Source of the DNA: Pseudomonas sivasensis
GTDB lineage: Bacteria > Pseudomonadota > Gammaproteobacteria > Pseudomonadales > Pseudomonadaceae
Direction of reading: 5' to 3'
Length of the DNA: 64,000 bases
Assembly (NCBI RefSeq): GCF_013778505.1
Contig: NZ_JAAOWU010000025.1
Span: 1-64,000 of the forward strand
Positions 17,416 through 26,043 of this stretch are shown here, piece after piece (within the stretch, counting starts at the first letter, position 1; each line of letters begins with the position of its first letter). Made by a program: the position numbers and the translations under genes. The notes beneath the pieces are model-generated. The model was given only the letters and a program-made list of their open reading frames with translations, ran no database searches and was not told the DNA's origin.

Positions 17416-18855
17416 ATGACCAATCTGTTGCTTTACCAACGTATCGCCCAGCAACTGGCTGAGGACATCCGACGCGGTGTCTATCAACCGGGTGAGCGCG
17501 TGCCCTCGGTGCGCAAGATGAGCTCCCAGCTCAATGTGAGCCACGCCACGGTATTGCAGGCTTACGCCAACCTCGAAGACCAGGGGCTGATCCGGGCGCG
17601 GCCGCAGTCCGGCTACTACGTGCACCAGACGCCAGCGCTCACGGCGCCGACACCGGACATCGCACGGGTCGAGCGCCCAGGGTTGGTTACGCGCAGCAGC
17701 ATCATTCAGCAGGTCTTGGGCGAATCGCGCCGCGAAGGCGTGTTCCCGCTGGGCGCTGCCGTGCCGAGTGTCGACTACCTGCCGGTGCGGGCGCTGCACC
17801 AGCAGTTGGCCAAGGTCACGCGGTTCCAGAGCCCGCGCGCGTTCAGTTATATGTTCAGCCCAGGTTTCGAGCCGCTGCGCCGCCAAGTGGCGATCCGCAT
17901 GCGCGATGCGGGCGTTGTGGTGGACCCGTCCGAAGTAGTCATCACCCACGGTTGTGTCGATGCATTGCAGATGTCTTTGCGCGTGCTGACGCGCCCCGGC
18001 GACTTGATCGCGGCTGAATCACCGACGTATTACGGCTTGCTGCAACTGGCCGACTTGCTGGGCCTTAAAGTCATTGAGATCCCCAGTGATCCGTCCACCG
18101 GCATGAGCCTGGAGGCCCTGCAACTGGCAGCCAACCAATGGTCGATCAAGGCCCTGGTGCTGACCACGCGCCTGAGCAACCCCTTGGGCGGCACCATGCC
18201 CGAGGAGCGGCAGAAACAGTTGCTGCGCCTGGCGTCGGATTTCGATATCCAGATTGTCGAGGACGATATCTACGGCGAGTTGATGTTCGAAATCGGTCGC
18301 ACCAAGGCCCTCAAGGCCTACGACCGCCTGGACCGGGTGATCTATTGCTCAAGCTTCTCCAAGACGTTGTCGCCGGGTGTGCGTATCGGCTGGATGATCG
18401 CCGGTAAGTACCAGCAGGAAATCCAGCGTCTGCAGATGTTCAGTACCCATTCGGCATGCAGTGTCACCCAGATGGGCGTGGCGGCGTACTTGGAGAACGG
18501 CGGCTACGACCGGCATCTGCGCTACATCCGCCAGGAATACCGCAAGAATCTCAGCGCCTTCCAACTGGCAGTGCAGCAGTATTTTCCCGAAGGCACCCAG
18601 ATGACCCGTCCGACCGGCGGTTTTATCCTGTGGGTCAGTTTGCCCGGACGCGTCAATACCCAGGAACTGCACGTGCGCGCCCTGCAACAGGGCATCAGCA
18701 TCGCGCCGGGGTTGATCTTCAGTAACACCGAGCAGTTCAACCACTGTATTCGCCTTAACTGCGGCACCCCGTGGAACCGCGAGGCAGAGCGGGCGCTGAT
18801 GACGTTGGGGATGCTGGCCAGCCAGTTGTGTCAGGAAACCGCGGCAGGATTTTGA
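17416..18855 (+). CDS. MocR-type regulator (GntR HTH plus aminotransferase domain)
   Basis: A 479-residue protein with a GntR winged HTH (residues 5-72; GERVPSVRKMSSQLNVSHATVLQAY) and an aminotransferase-like domain (about 105-470). The PLP lysine is about K316 in SSFSKTLSPG; VEDDIYGEL gives the Asp near 283. The usual NP motif reads SNPLGG near 254. No neighbouring gene points clearly to a target: upstream are envelope genes and a REP, downstream a small secreted protein. Full length for the family. Confidence 0.9.
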   Translation: MTNLLLYQRIAQQLAEDIRRGVYQPGERVPSVRKMSSQLNVSHATVLQAYANLEDQGLIRARPQSGYYVHQTPALTAPTPDIARVERPGLVTRSSIIQQVLGESRREGVFPLGAAVPSVDYLPVRALHQQLAKVTRFQSPRAFSYMFSPGFEPLRRQVAIRMRDAGVVVDPSEVVITHGCVDALQMSLRVLTRPGDLIAAESPTYYGLLQLADLLGLKVIEIPSDPSTGMSLEALQLAANQWSIKALVLTTRLSNPLGGTMPEERQKQLLRLASDFDIQIVEDDIYGELMFEIGRTKALKAYDRLDRVIYCSSFSKTLSPGVRIGWMIAGKYQQEIQRLQMFSTHSACSVTQMGVAAYLENGGYDRHLRYIRQEYRKNLSAFQLAVQQYFPEGTQMTRPTGGFILWVSLPGRVNTQELHVRALQQGISIAPGLIFSNTEQFNHCIRLNCGTPWNREAERALMTLGMLASQLCQETAAGF

Positions 18856-18959
18856 GGCGCTGAAAGGGGACAACTCCGATAGCTGGCTAATCACCGCCCT
18901 TGTCATGGCGCGCACAACAAGCGAGCATATGGCCCTCTGCCGTTAATGCTGTAGGCGAT

Positions 18960-19451
18960 ATGACCTCGATTGTTCGTGCTGTTTTGGTGATTGGCCTGTT
19001 AAGCCTGTGCAACGTCAGCACAGTGCTGGCGGCGGCACCTGTGACTGAAAACAAGCCTGCTGCCACTACCGAGCAGAACGCTCCGGCAAAGAAACCAAGC
19101 CCCGCCAAGCAAGCCTCCGTTACGAAGAAACAAGCCGCCACGGCGAAAAAGCGTGCAGCGAAGGCGAAAAAGTCCAAGTCAGCCCAGGAAGTGGCACAGA
19201 CCAAGCTGCCACCGGCACAGTTGGATCTGTCGCTGCCGTCGGACATGGTCAGGCACCTGCAGCCCCTCGGCACCATGCCCAAGCCCCAGAGCGTGCCGTT
19301 GCTGCCGCCGATGTTTGGCGAAAAGCCCACCGACAACAGTGCCTTCCAGATCAATGGCCGTCTGCTCAGCAATGAGATGAAGCTACAACTGCGGAACGAA
19401 GAGCGCCGTGACGTGGAAGGTGCCGCGCTGGAATTCGAGTTCAAGCAATAA
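18960..19451 (+). CDS. Secreted Lys/Ala-rich protein of unknown function
   Basis: A 163-residue protein with a signal peptide (residues about 1-25; VRAVLVIGLLSLC, ending AAA). A low-complexity Lys/Ala/Pro segment (about 30-80) follows, then a conserved-looking tail (about 85-163; LDLSLPSDMV, PLLPPMFGEKP, FQINGRLLSNEM). Such basic repeats sometimes cause mis-annotation as translation factor IF-2. The ATG at 18960 was chosen as it begins the signal peptide. Probably periplasmic and able to bind nucleic acid or cell-wall polymers through its basic part (inference). I do not recognise a family with a known role. Confidence 0.7.
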   Translation: MTSIVRAVLVIGLLSLCNVSTVLAAAPVTENKPAATTEQNAPAKKPSPAKQASVTKKQAATAKKRAAKAKKSKSAQEVAQTKLPPAQLDLSLPSDMVRHLQPLGTMPKPQSVPLLPPMFGEKPTDNSAFQINGRLLSNEMKLQLRNEERRDVEGAALEFEFKQ

Positions 19452-19613
19452 ACGTTTCCTATAGACGTGACGCAGGCCAATGACCATCTGTCGCAGACTG
19501 GTCAGTCATGTTTTTTTTATGCGAAAAACCCCTGTTAGACCATTTTAAAACGGCTGTTTAAGGGCGTACTCTAGCCCGGCCATCCCTATTGAGTCGTCGA
19601 GGACCTGCTGGTC

Positions 19614-19868
19614 ATGAATTGCCGTGAAGGCTGTGGCGCTTGCTGCATCGCTCCCTCCATCAGTTCGCCATTACCCGGAATGCCCCATGGCAAACCGGCG
19701 GGCGAACGCTGCCTGCACCTGTCGGTCGAACAGCTGTGCCAACTGTTCGGCCAACCGGAACGCCCGGCGGTGTGCAGTGATTTCAAGGCGGATATCGATG
19801 TCTGCGGCACCGACCAAGCTGACGCGATCCGGTTGATCGGCTGGTGGGAGCAGATGACGGCGGCTTGA
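19614..19868 (+). CDS. YkgJ-family cysteine cluster protein
   Basis: An 84-residue protein with Cys at about 3, 7, 10 and 11 (CREGCGACC) and more at about 33, 42, 54 and 64. This is the zinc or iron binding pattern of the UPF0153/YkgJ family. Function is unknown. It is preceded by a 162-base gap and followed after 41 bases by the START-domain gene. Confidence 0.8.
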   Translation: MNCREGCGACCIAPSISSPLPGMPHGKPAGERCLHLSVEQLCQLFGQPERPAVCSDFKADIDVCGTDQADAIRLIGWWEQMTAA

Positions 19869-19909
19869 TGGGCTTTACTATCGGAACTTCAACAATAAGG
19901 AATACAACA

Positions 19910-20515
19910 ATGGGTTCGCTGAAACGAATGGCTGTGCTGTGCGGGTTTACGGTGTTGTTCGCTGCCACTGCCCAGGCTGAGGATTGGCAAGTCGCCAAGG
20001 ATGAGGACGGTATCAAGATTTCCCTGAGCGAAATCGCCGGCTCCAAGTACAAGGCGTATCGTGGTGTGACCGTGATCAAGGCCCCTGTCGCCAAGATCCA
20101 GGCCCTGCAAGAAGATGTGGCAGGCGCCTGTTCATGGATTCATGAGTGCAAATCCCAGAAGCTGGTGGACAAGAAAGGCGATGAGGCCTGGACTTACACC
20201 CAGTTCAAGGCGCCGTTCCCGGTGACCGATCGCGATTCGTATATCCATGTCACCACCACCAAGGACGCCGATGGCAGCGTGACCCGCAAGTTGCAGGGCG
20301 TGCCTACCTACAAGCCTGAAGAGAAAGGTTACGTGCGTGTTGCCCAGGTTGAGGGTTTCTGGAAGCTGGTGCGTAAAGGCGCCAATGAAACCGAAGTCAC
20401 TTATCAGGTTCACACCGAGCCAGGCGGCAGCGTGCCTTCGTGGTTGGCGAACAAGTTTGTGGTGGACGCGCCGTTCAACACTTTGAAAGCCTTGAAAGAA
20501 CACGCTGAAAAATAA
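19910..20515 (+). CDS. START-domain lipid-binding protein, secreted
   Basis: A 201-residue protein with a signal peptide (residues about 1-23; VLCGFTVLFAATAQA) and a START/SRPBCC-type fold in the mature part (DWQVAKDEDGIKISL, YRGVTVIKAPVAKIQAL, FPVTDRDSYIHVTT, TYQVHTEPGGSVPSWLAN). These domains bind lipids or other hydrophobic ligands in a groove; location would be periplasmic. The ATG at 19910 follows an AATAAGGA ribosome binding site. No neighbour clarifies its ligand. Confidence 0.85.
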   Translation: MGSLKRMAVLCGFTVLFAATAQAEDWQVAKDEDGIKISLSEIAGSKYKAYRGVTVIKAPVAKIQALQEDVAGACSWIHECKSQKLVDKKGDEAWTYTQFKAPFPVTDRDSYIHVTTTKDADGSVTRKLQGVPTYKPEEKGYVRVAQVEGFWKLVRKGANETEVTYQVHTEPGGSVPSWLANKFVVDAPFNTLKALKEHAEK

Positions 20516-20618
20516 GTGCAGTTGATCAGGTGTCTCCGGACTTGAGCGGAACGTTTTCCGGGCCCTCAAGGTCCAGATAGTTGTAAGCCCAAACACGGGT
20601 TTTATCGAGGAGGCACCG

Positions 20619-20855
20619 ATGCAAAAGTGGCAGATTACCTTCGTTGATGATCACGGCGTCCAGTCCGTGGAGCAGTTCACCTGCGACCAAAAGCCCAGCC
20701 TCGAAGATGCGGCACACATGATTCGCAACAAGTTGGTCCCCGTCGCAGCAGAACTCGACCTCAATGACCTGGAGGGCCGCAAGCCCGAGCCTACGGTCAA
20801 GATCCTGAAAGACCAGAACAGTATCCAGATCCTCGATATCTCGCCCGCCGTCTGA
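20619..20855 (+). CDS. Conserved-looking small hypothetical protein
   Basis: A 78-residue protein without a signal peptide or clear motif. It is acidic-to-neutral with the pattern of a small alpha/beta domain (WQITFVDDHGVQS, then TVKILKDQNSIQILDISP). An excellent Shine-Dalgarno (GAGGAGG) precedes the ATG and codon use is normal for the region, so the gene is probably real. I do not recognise it. Confidence 0.7.
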   Translation: MQKWQITFVDDHGVQSVEQFTCDQKPSLEDAAHMIRNKLVPVAAELDLNDLEGRKPEPTVKILKDQNSIQILDISPAV

Positions 20856-21069
20856 ACATTCCCGCTATGCCATCCATGCGCCTCTGGTGGAGGTGATAGC
20901 TTCGCGCTACTCTGCAAGTGAGATCAGCGAATGAATCGCTAAGGTCTGGTCTTGTCAGCTACATGCTTGTTTTCCTGCGGTGATGTTATTGCCGTGGTGC
21001 CCGCGCCAGCAGCGCGCGGGGCTTTGGGAAGCACGGAAAGTCTATCCATCAGTTTGAGGAGGACGTTTC

Positions 21070-21411
21070 ATGAGCACAGCCTATCAAGAAGACATCAGCA
21101 CCAACGTTCTGCGCCGCATGAAAGAGGGCGGCTTCGACTTTTCACGCTTCCACCCCATCGAGTTCTACGCCATTTTCCCGGATGAGGAACGGGCGCGCAG
21201 GGCTGCGGGTGAGTTTCGTGGAGAGTCGCTGAATGCCCAGGTCAGCGCGCGCGACGATGGCGCCTGGTACCTGGAACTGAGCAAAATCATGTTCGCCACC
21301 TACGACGGCATAGGAGATTTCGAGCAGGACTTTGAGGCGGTGGTCGAGCCGCTGGGCGGGATCATCGAAGGATGGGGCGTCAAGCAGGAGGTGCGTGGGT
21401 TACCCATGTAG
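21070..21411 (+). CDS. RraB-like ribonuclease E regulator family protein
   Basis: A 113-residue protein of the RraB family (ferredoxin-like fold) whose E. coli member binds RNase E and inhibits some of its activity. Seen here: a short N-terminal helix, FSRFHPIEFYAIFPDEERARRAA, VSARDDGAWYLELSKIM and IGDFEQDFEAVVEPLGG. Strong ribosome binding site (GAGGAGG). It is monocistronic with its own terminator. Family is likely; effect on RNase E in this organism is an inference. Confidence 0.82.
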   Translation: MSTAYQEDISTNVLRRMKEGGFDFSRFHPIEFYAIFPDEERARRAAGEFRGESLNAQVSARDDGAWYLELSKIMFATYDGIGDFEQDFEAVVEPLGGIIEGWGVKQEVRGLPM

Positions 21412-21436
21412 CGCAATTGTATGAGTAACGCAGCGT

Positions 21437-21465
21437 ATCGGCTGACCTTAGGGTCGGCCGATTTT
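21437..21465 (+). terminator. Intrinsic terminator of the RraB-like gene
   Basis: ATCGGCTGACC pairs with GGTCGGCCGAT around a TTAG-type loop, followed by TTTT. Confidence 0.8.
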
Positions 21466-21515
21466 GTATGGGTTGCGAGAAAATTCCTGGAACTTGCGCT
21501 GCCTTTTCGTGCACC

Positions 21516-21640
21516 AAAAAAAAAGCCATCCTAAAAGGATGGCTGAAAGGGAAGACCTTAGGAGTCAGTCAGTACACGAGCTGTCACGGTACCGAGTGTG
21601 CAAGGGGTAAAGCTGTAGGAAAGATCCTGTTCAGCTGATG
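21516..21640 (-). ncRNA. Candidate small RNA, about 125 nt
   Basis: On the minus strand, TTCACT (21670-21675) and GATAAT (21647-21652) are 17 bases apart and would start a transcript near 21640. It would first fold a hairpin with arms AGCTG/CAGCT and an inner AGGA/TCCT stem (21611-21636), then ends in a perfect intrinsic terminator: stem AGCCATCC/GGATGGCT (21524-21544) followed by nine T. No reading frame fits. Size and layout are like known Pseudomonas small RNAs such as RgsA/P16, but I cannot verify a family match. The 457-base gap 21412-21868 also holds the promoter of the next operon on the plus strand. Confidence 0.5.
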
Positions 21641-21751
21641 GAGGCGATTATCCGCACCCTTCGTCGGGCAGTGAAATCAACTCTGGCTATGCTGTTGATA
21701 GTCAAAGCCTGCATTGCGATGAAGCGTGCAGCAATACGACGGGCGTTCTGC

Positions 21752-21766
21752 GCACCAGGACGGTGC
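21752..21766. promoter_or_regulatory. NtrC-type enhancer site
   Basis: GCACC-N5-GGTGC, the core of the NtrC consensus, is centred 75 bases upstream of the sigma-54 promoter at 21819. The spacing is normal for an enhancer site. This suggests activation under nitrogen limitation. Confidence 0.7.
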
Positions 21767-21818
21767 GATCAGCGCTGCGCTTTTATTTAACTCACTGATT
21801 TTTAAGTGTTTATGCCGC

Positions 21819-21834
21819 TGGCACGGGCCTTGCG
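21819..21834 (+). promoter_or_regulatory. Sigma-54 promoter of the ATP-grasp/alpha-E/transglutaminase operon
   Basis: TGGCACGGGCCTTGCG matches the -24/-12 consensus TGGCACG-N4-TTGC with the required GG-N10-GC spacing. Transcription would start near 21845, 24 bases before the ATG of the ATP-grasp gene and just ahead of its AAGGAG. Confidence 0.82.
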
Positions 21835-21868
21835 ATGGTTCTTGCGTCCGGGTGACAAGGAGTACGGC

Positions 21869-23278
21869 ATGATCCGCACTTATTACGACGAAATGTACGA
21901 TGGAGCGGGGCAGGTCCGCCCCCATTACCGCGAGTTCGCCCGCTGGTTAGCCGAGACCCCTGCAGAACTGCTGGCCCAGCGCCGGCGTGAAGCCGATTTG
22001 CTGTTTCATCGCGCCGGTATCACCTTCACGCTTTATGGCGACGAGCAGGGCACCGAACGCCTCATTCCTTTCGACACCATCCCCCGCAGTATCCCCGCCA
22101 GTGAGTGGCGAATTGTGGAGCGCGGCTGTATCCAAAGGGTCAAGGCGCTGAACATGTTCCTTGCCGACCTGTACCACGAGCAACGCATCATCAAGGCTGG
22201 GATCATCCCCGCCGAACAGGTGCTGGCTAACGAGCAATACCAGTTGGCGATGCAGGGCCTGGACCTGCATCGCGACCTGTATTCCCACGTCTCCGGGGTC
22301 GACCTCGTACGCGATGGCGACGGCACTTACTACGTGCTTGAAGACAACCTGCGCACACCGAGCGGCGTGAGCTACATGCTCGAAGACCGCAAGATGATGA
22401 TGCGCCTGTTCCCCGAACTGTTCGCCGCCCAGCGCATCGCGCCCATCGACCACTATCCCAACCTGTTGCTCGACACCCTTAAAAGCTCCAGTCCTTTGGA
22501 TAACCCCAGCGTGGTGGTGCTGACGCCGGGGCGCTTCAACAGCGCGTTCTTTGAACATGCGTTCCTTGCCCGGGAAATGGGTGTGGAACTGGTGGAGGGC
22601 GCCGATCTGTTCGTACGTGATGACCGCGTCTTCATGCGCACCACCGACGGACCTAAGGCGGTGGACGTGATCTACCGCCGTCTCGATGACGCGTTCCTCG
22701 ACCCGCTGGCCTTCAACCCGGATTCCATGCTCGGTGTGCCGGGCCTACTGGCGGCCTATCGCTCCGGCAACGTGGTGCTGGCCAACGCCATCGGCACCGG
22801 GGTGGCGGATGACAAGTCGGTGTACCCCTTCGTTACCGAGATGATCCGTTTCTATCTGGATGAAGAACCGATCCTAAAGAACGTTCCTACCTTTCAATGC
22901 CGTAAGCCTGACGAATTGTCCCACGTACTGGCCAATCTGCCGGACCTGGTGGTCAAGGAAACCCAAGGCTCCGGCGGCTACGGGATGTTGGTGGGGCCGG
23001 CGTCCACGGCGGCTGAAATCGAAGCGTTCCGGGCGCGAATCAAAGCCAAGCCTCATGCCTATATCGCACAGCCGACCCTATGTTTATCCACCTGCCCGAC
23101 CTTTGTCGAAAACGGTATCGCCCCGCGCCACATCGACCTGCGCCCGTTTGTGCTGTCCGGCAAGGAAACCCGTGTGGTGCCGGGTGGCTTGACCCGCGTG
23201 GCGCTGCGCGAAGGTTCGCTGGTGGTCAACTCGTCCCAGGGCGGCGGCACCAAAGACACCTGGGTGGTTGAGGACTGA
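21869..23278 (+). CDS. Circularly permuted ATP-grasp protein (type 2)
   Basis: A 469-residue protein of the circularly permuted ATP-grasp family (formerly DUF404/DUF407). It shows GIPNxE-like N-terminal features (MYDGAGQVRPHY, FDTIPRSIPASEW), YYVLEDNLRTPSGVSYMLEDR, and the C-terminal glycine-rich ATP contacts VVKETQGSGGYGML and LVVNSSQGGGTKDTWV. Members always occur with alpha-E and transglutaminase-like proteins, as here, and are thought to join amino acids or peptides through an acyl phosphate; the product is unknown. First gene of a sigma-54-type operon. The ATG at 21869 follows AAGGAG. Confidence 0.92.
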   Translation: MIRTYYDEMYDGAGQVRPHYREFARWLAETPAELLAQRRREADLLFHRAGITFTLYGDEQGTERLIPFDTIPRSIPASEWRIVERGCIQRVKALNMFLADLYHEQRIIKAGIIPAEQVLANEQYQLAMQGLDLHRDLYSHVSGVDLVRDGDGTYYVLEDNLRTPSGVSYMLEDRKMMMRLFPELFAAQRIAPIDHYPNLLLDTLKSSSPLDNPSVVVLTPGRFNSAFFEHAFLAREMGVELVEGADLFVRDDRVFMRTTDGPKAVDVIYRRLDDAFLDPLAFNPDSMLGVPGLLAAYRSGNVVLANAIGTGVADDKSVYPFVTEMIRFYLDEEPILKNVPTFQCRKPDELSHVLANLPDLVVKETQGSGGYGMLVGPASTAAEIEAFRARIKAKPHAYIAQPTLCLSTCPTFVENGIAPRHIDLRPFVLSGKETRVVPGGLTRVALREGSLVVNSSQGGGTKDTWVVED

Positions 23279-23283
23279 ATGCC

Positions 23284-24234
23284 ATGTTGAGTAGAACTGC
23301 CTCGGATTTGTATTGGATGTCGCGCTATCTGGAGCGTGCGGAAAACCTCGCGCGCATGCTCGATGTCAGTTATTCGCTGTCGCTGATGCCCCAGGATGGG
23401 CGCGGCGATGGCCTGCATGAATTAGCCATGCCGCTGCTGATCACCGGCACCCTGGATGATTACCGCGAGCGCCACGGTGAATTGCATGCCGAACGCCTGC
23501 TGCACTTCTTTGCCCTGGACGCGGCCAACCCGGCGAGCATCTACAGTTGCCTCGGCTCGGCGCGGGCCAGTGCCCATGCGGTGCGTGGGCGAATTACCGC
23601 CGACATGTGGGAAAACATCAACGCCACTTGGTTGGATATTCGCGATATCGCTCAGCAAGGTCTCAGCCGCTACGGTATGAGTCGCTTCTGTGAGTGGGTT
23701 AAGGAACGCTCCCATCTGTTTCGAGGGGCGACCTACGGCACCATCATGCGCAACGATGCATTCCGTTTCATTCGTTTGGGCACCTTTATCGAACGCGCTG
23801 ACAACACCCTGCGTTTGCTTGATGCGCGCTATGAAATGGCCGGCGACCGTGCTGAAGCCGTCACCGATGGCACGGCCCACGCCTACTATCAATGGAGTGC
23901 CTTGCTGCGGGCGTTGTCGTCGTTCGAGGCCTACACCGAGATCTATCGCGACGCCCCTGGCGCTCGGCAAGTCGCCGAATTATTGCTGTTACGCGCCGAT
24001 GTGCCGCGCTCGCTGCGTGCCTGCAGTGAAGAAATCGACCAGATCCTTGCCAGCCTGCCCGGCCTCAACGGTCGACCGGCCCAGCGCTTGGCCGCCGAAA
24101 TGGACGCGCGCCTGCGCTTTACCGCGATCGATGAAATCCTTGAGGAAGGCCTGCACGCCTGGCTGACCGACTTTATCCCCCTGGTCCGCCAATTGGGCGA
24201 CGCCATCTACAGTTCCTACCTGGAGGCGGCATGA
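23284..24234 (+). CDS. Alpha-E domain protein
   Basis: A 316-residue all-helical protein (formerly DUF403). It starts MLSRTASDLYWMSRYLERAENLARMLDV, typical of the family, with ERADNTLRLLDARYE near the middle and many Glu/Arg-rich helices. It acts with the ATP-grasp partner; its own activity is unknown. Five bases after the ATP-grasp stop, and overlapping the transglutaminase gene by four bases (ATGA). Confidence 0.93.
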   Translation: MLSRTASDLYWMSRYLERAENLARMLDVSYSLSLMPQDGRGDGLHELAMPLLITGTLDDYRERHGELHAERLLHFFALDAANPASIYSCLGSARASAHAVRGRITADMWENINATWLDIRDIAQQGLSRYGMSRFCEWVKERSHLFRGATYGTIMRNDAFRFIRLGTFIERADNTLRLLDARYEMAGDRAEAVTDGTAHAYYQWSALLRALSSFEAYTEIYRDAPGARQVAELLLLRADVPRSLRACSEEIDQILASLPGLNGRPAQRLAAEMDARLRFTAIDEILEEGLHAWLTDFIPLVRQLGDAIYSSYLEAA

Positions 24235-25034
24235 GACTCTCCATCAGCCACGAAACCACCTACCACTACGAGGACCAGGTTCGCGCCAGCATCCAATACC
24301 TGCGCCTGACGCCCCATGACAGCGAGCGTCAGCACGTGCTCAGTTGGCAACTGGACCTGCCGCGCCCGGTGCGCGCCCAAGTGGACCCGTTCGGCAATAT
24401 CCTGCACGTGTTGACTCTGGACGAGCCCCATGACGCCATCATCATCGGCGCCCGTGGCCAAGTGGATATCGACGAATTACGCGAAGCCGAGCATGAGAGC
24501 CAGTCGGCGTTTCCGTTCCTGCGTTGCACGCGCCTGACTGAACCGGATGACGCCTTGCGTGGCTTCGCTGCACAGCATTGTCATCAGCGTCGTGATCGCA
24601 CCGCGCTGATCGACCTGATGCACGCGCTCAACCAAGCGATGGTCTACACGCCAGGCGCTACTGAGGTCGACACCTGCGCCGCCGAGGCCTTCGCTGGGGC
24701 TGCGGGCGTGTGCCAGGACCACACCCACGCGTTCCTGGCCTGCGCACGCAGCCTGGGCATTCCTGCGCGGTATGTGTCGGGGTATTTGTACACCGAAGAC
24801 AGTACGCATCTGGCCAGCCACGCCTGGGCCGAAGCCTGGTTGGATGACGCCTGGTACAGTTTTGACGTGACCAACCAATTGGCGCGCCCGGAGCGGCATC
24901 TCAAGCTGGCTGTGGGCCTGGATTACCTGGATGCCTGCCCCGTACGCGGCATGCGTCGTGGCGGCGGGCATGAGCAAATGCACGCCAAGGTGTTTGTGGC
25001 GCCGACGCCGGTGGTTTCTGTGCAGCAGCAATAA
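24231..25034 (+). CDS. Transglutaminase-like cysteine protease/amidase
   Basis: A 267-residue protein with an N-terminal beta domain (SISHETTYHYEDQVRAS, SIQYLRLTPHDSERQ) and a transglutaminase-like catalytic core: Cys in GAAGVCQDHTHAFLACAR (about 163), His in ASHAWAEAWLDDAWYSFDVTN (about 199) and Asp (about 214). In this gene trio it may cleave or link the peptide made by the ATP-grasp enzyme. It is the last gene before a repeat; no Anbu-type protease gene is adjacent here, although in some species it is part of the cluster. Confidence 0.92.
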   Translation: MRLSISHETTYHYEDQVRASIQYLRLTPHDSERQHVLSWQLDLPRPVRAQVDPFGNILHVLTLDEPHDAIIIGARGQVDIDELREAEHESQSAFPFLRCTRLTEPDDALRGFAAQHCHQRRDRTALIDLMHALNQAMVYTPGATEVDTCAAEAFAGAAGVCQDHTHAFLACARSLGIPARYVSGYLYTEDSTHLASHAWAEAWLDDAWYSFDVTNQLARPERHLKLAVGLDYLDACPVRGMRRGGGHEQMHAKVFVAPTPVVSVQQQ

Positions 25035-25078
25035 ATGATGAGTGGTCGTGGCTTGTTGGGGGGAGAGAGCTTTCTTTG

Positions 25079-25206
25079 GTGAGCGGGCTTGCCCCGCGCT
25101 GGGCTGCGAAGCAGCCCAAGACCATCCGCCGCGTAATGTCTGCCAGACAAAATTCTGCTGTATTGGGGCTGCTGCGCAGCCCAGCGCGGGGCAAGCCCGC
25201 TCACTA
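25079..25206. repeat. Inverted pair of a second REP family
   Basis: GTGAGCGGGCTTGCCCCGCGCTGGG (25079-25103), with a following GCTGCGAAGCAGC hairpin, recurs as reverse complement at 25165-25206. The two units are separated by about 45 bases. This is the GAGCGGGCTTGCCCCGCG REP type of fluorescens pseudomonads, here between convergent genes. Confidence 0.85.
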
Positions 25207-25236
25207 CACGAAAACTATCTTTCGAAGGAGGCTGGC

Positions 25237-26043
25237 TCAGGGCTGCTGCTTACGCCCCGCCATATGCTTCAAATACCCCACCAACAAATCCAGCTCGCTG
25301 TCAGGCAATACACTGGCAGCGAACGCCGGCATCTTCGCCTGGGGCCAATGCCTCAAACTCTGCGGATCACGGATATAGCGCTTTAGGAAATCCCCACCGA
25401 AATATTCGGTAGGGCTGTAGGGGATATTCAGATCCGGACCCACCTGCGCATCGCCTGCGCCATTGAGGCGATGGCAGGCCAGGCAGTTTTTCTGGAACAG
25501 TGCAAAGCCCTGGTTGATGGGATCATTCGCCGCCAGTTCCGGATCGGGTAGCAGCGCGGGGAAGCGCTCGGCTACGGTCTTCAATTGCTTGATTGTCGAG
25601 ACTTGAAACGGCCACTGCTCGGGGCTGATGTGCCCCGCTTGCGGGTCGGTCCACACCAGATAAAACGGGCCGGCACTGTGTTTGCCATCGGCCAGGGCGG
25701 GCCACGGTTTGGCCGGGTCTTCCACGGCCAACCACGCGCGGGCGCCGTTTTGTTCCAGCAGCGGTGCGGCGGTCAGTTCTGCAGCGAAGCCATCCAGGGC
25801 AACCGCTTGCACATGGCTCTGTGGCGTTAGGCCTGGTAAGAGCACCGCCAGCGGCACCGCGCGATAGGTCATGTTGCGCTTGTAGGAAACGTCATCGACG
25901 ATCTGCACCGTCTGCGCATCCGGATGCTTGAGCAGGTCGGCGGTCTGCCAGGTCTTGCGGGTGTGGTCCAGTTCGATAGTCAATTGCGCCGCGGCTGCGG
26001 GCAGAGCAAGCAACAAGGCTAAGAGTGCGAAGATCGGTTTCAA
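25237..26043 (-). CDS. Periplasmic c-type cytochrome with N-terminal extra domain
   Basis: A 268-residue secreted protein: signal peptide (residues 1-19, ending AAAAA), a domain resembling the molybdopterin-oxidoreductase-associated fold (about 25-150; LLKHPDAQTVQI, YRAVPLAVLLPG, FYLVWTDP), and a class I cytochrome c domain (about 175-262) with heme motif CLACH at 187-191 and a probable axial Met in KMPAF. It would carry electrons in the periplasm. No oxidase or dehydrogenase gene is next to it, so its partner is unknown. Confidence 0.85.
   Translation of the reverse strand: MKPIFALLALLLALPAAAAQLTIELDHTRKTWQTADLLKHPDAQTVQIVDDVSYKRNMTYRAVPLAVLLPGLTPQSHVQAVALDGFAAELTAAPLLEQNGARAWLAVEDPAKPWPALADGKHSAGPFYLVWTDPQAGHISPEQWPFQVSTIKQLKTVAERFPALLPDPELAANDPINQGFALFQKNCLACHRLNGAGDAQVGPDLNIPYSPTEYFGGDFLKRYIRDPQSLRHWPQAKMPAFAASVLPDSELDLLVGYLKHMAGRKQQP

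Noticed and set aside
25079..25206. Palindromic repeats that might suggest a CRISPR array
   Set aside because: There are only two units in inverted, not direct, orientation and they match a known REP type. No regular repeat-spacer pattern occurs anywhere in the window.
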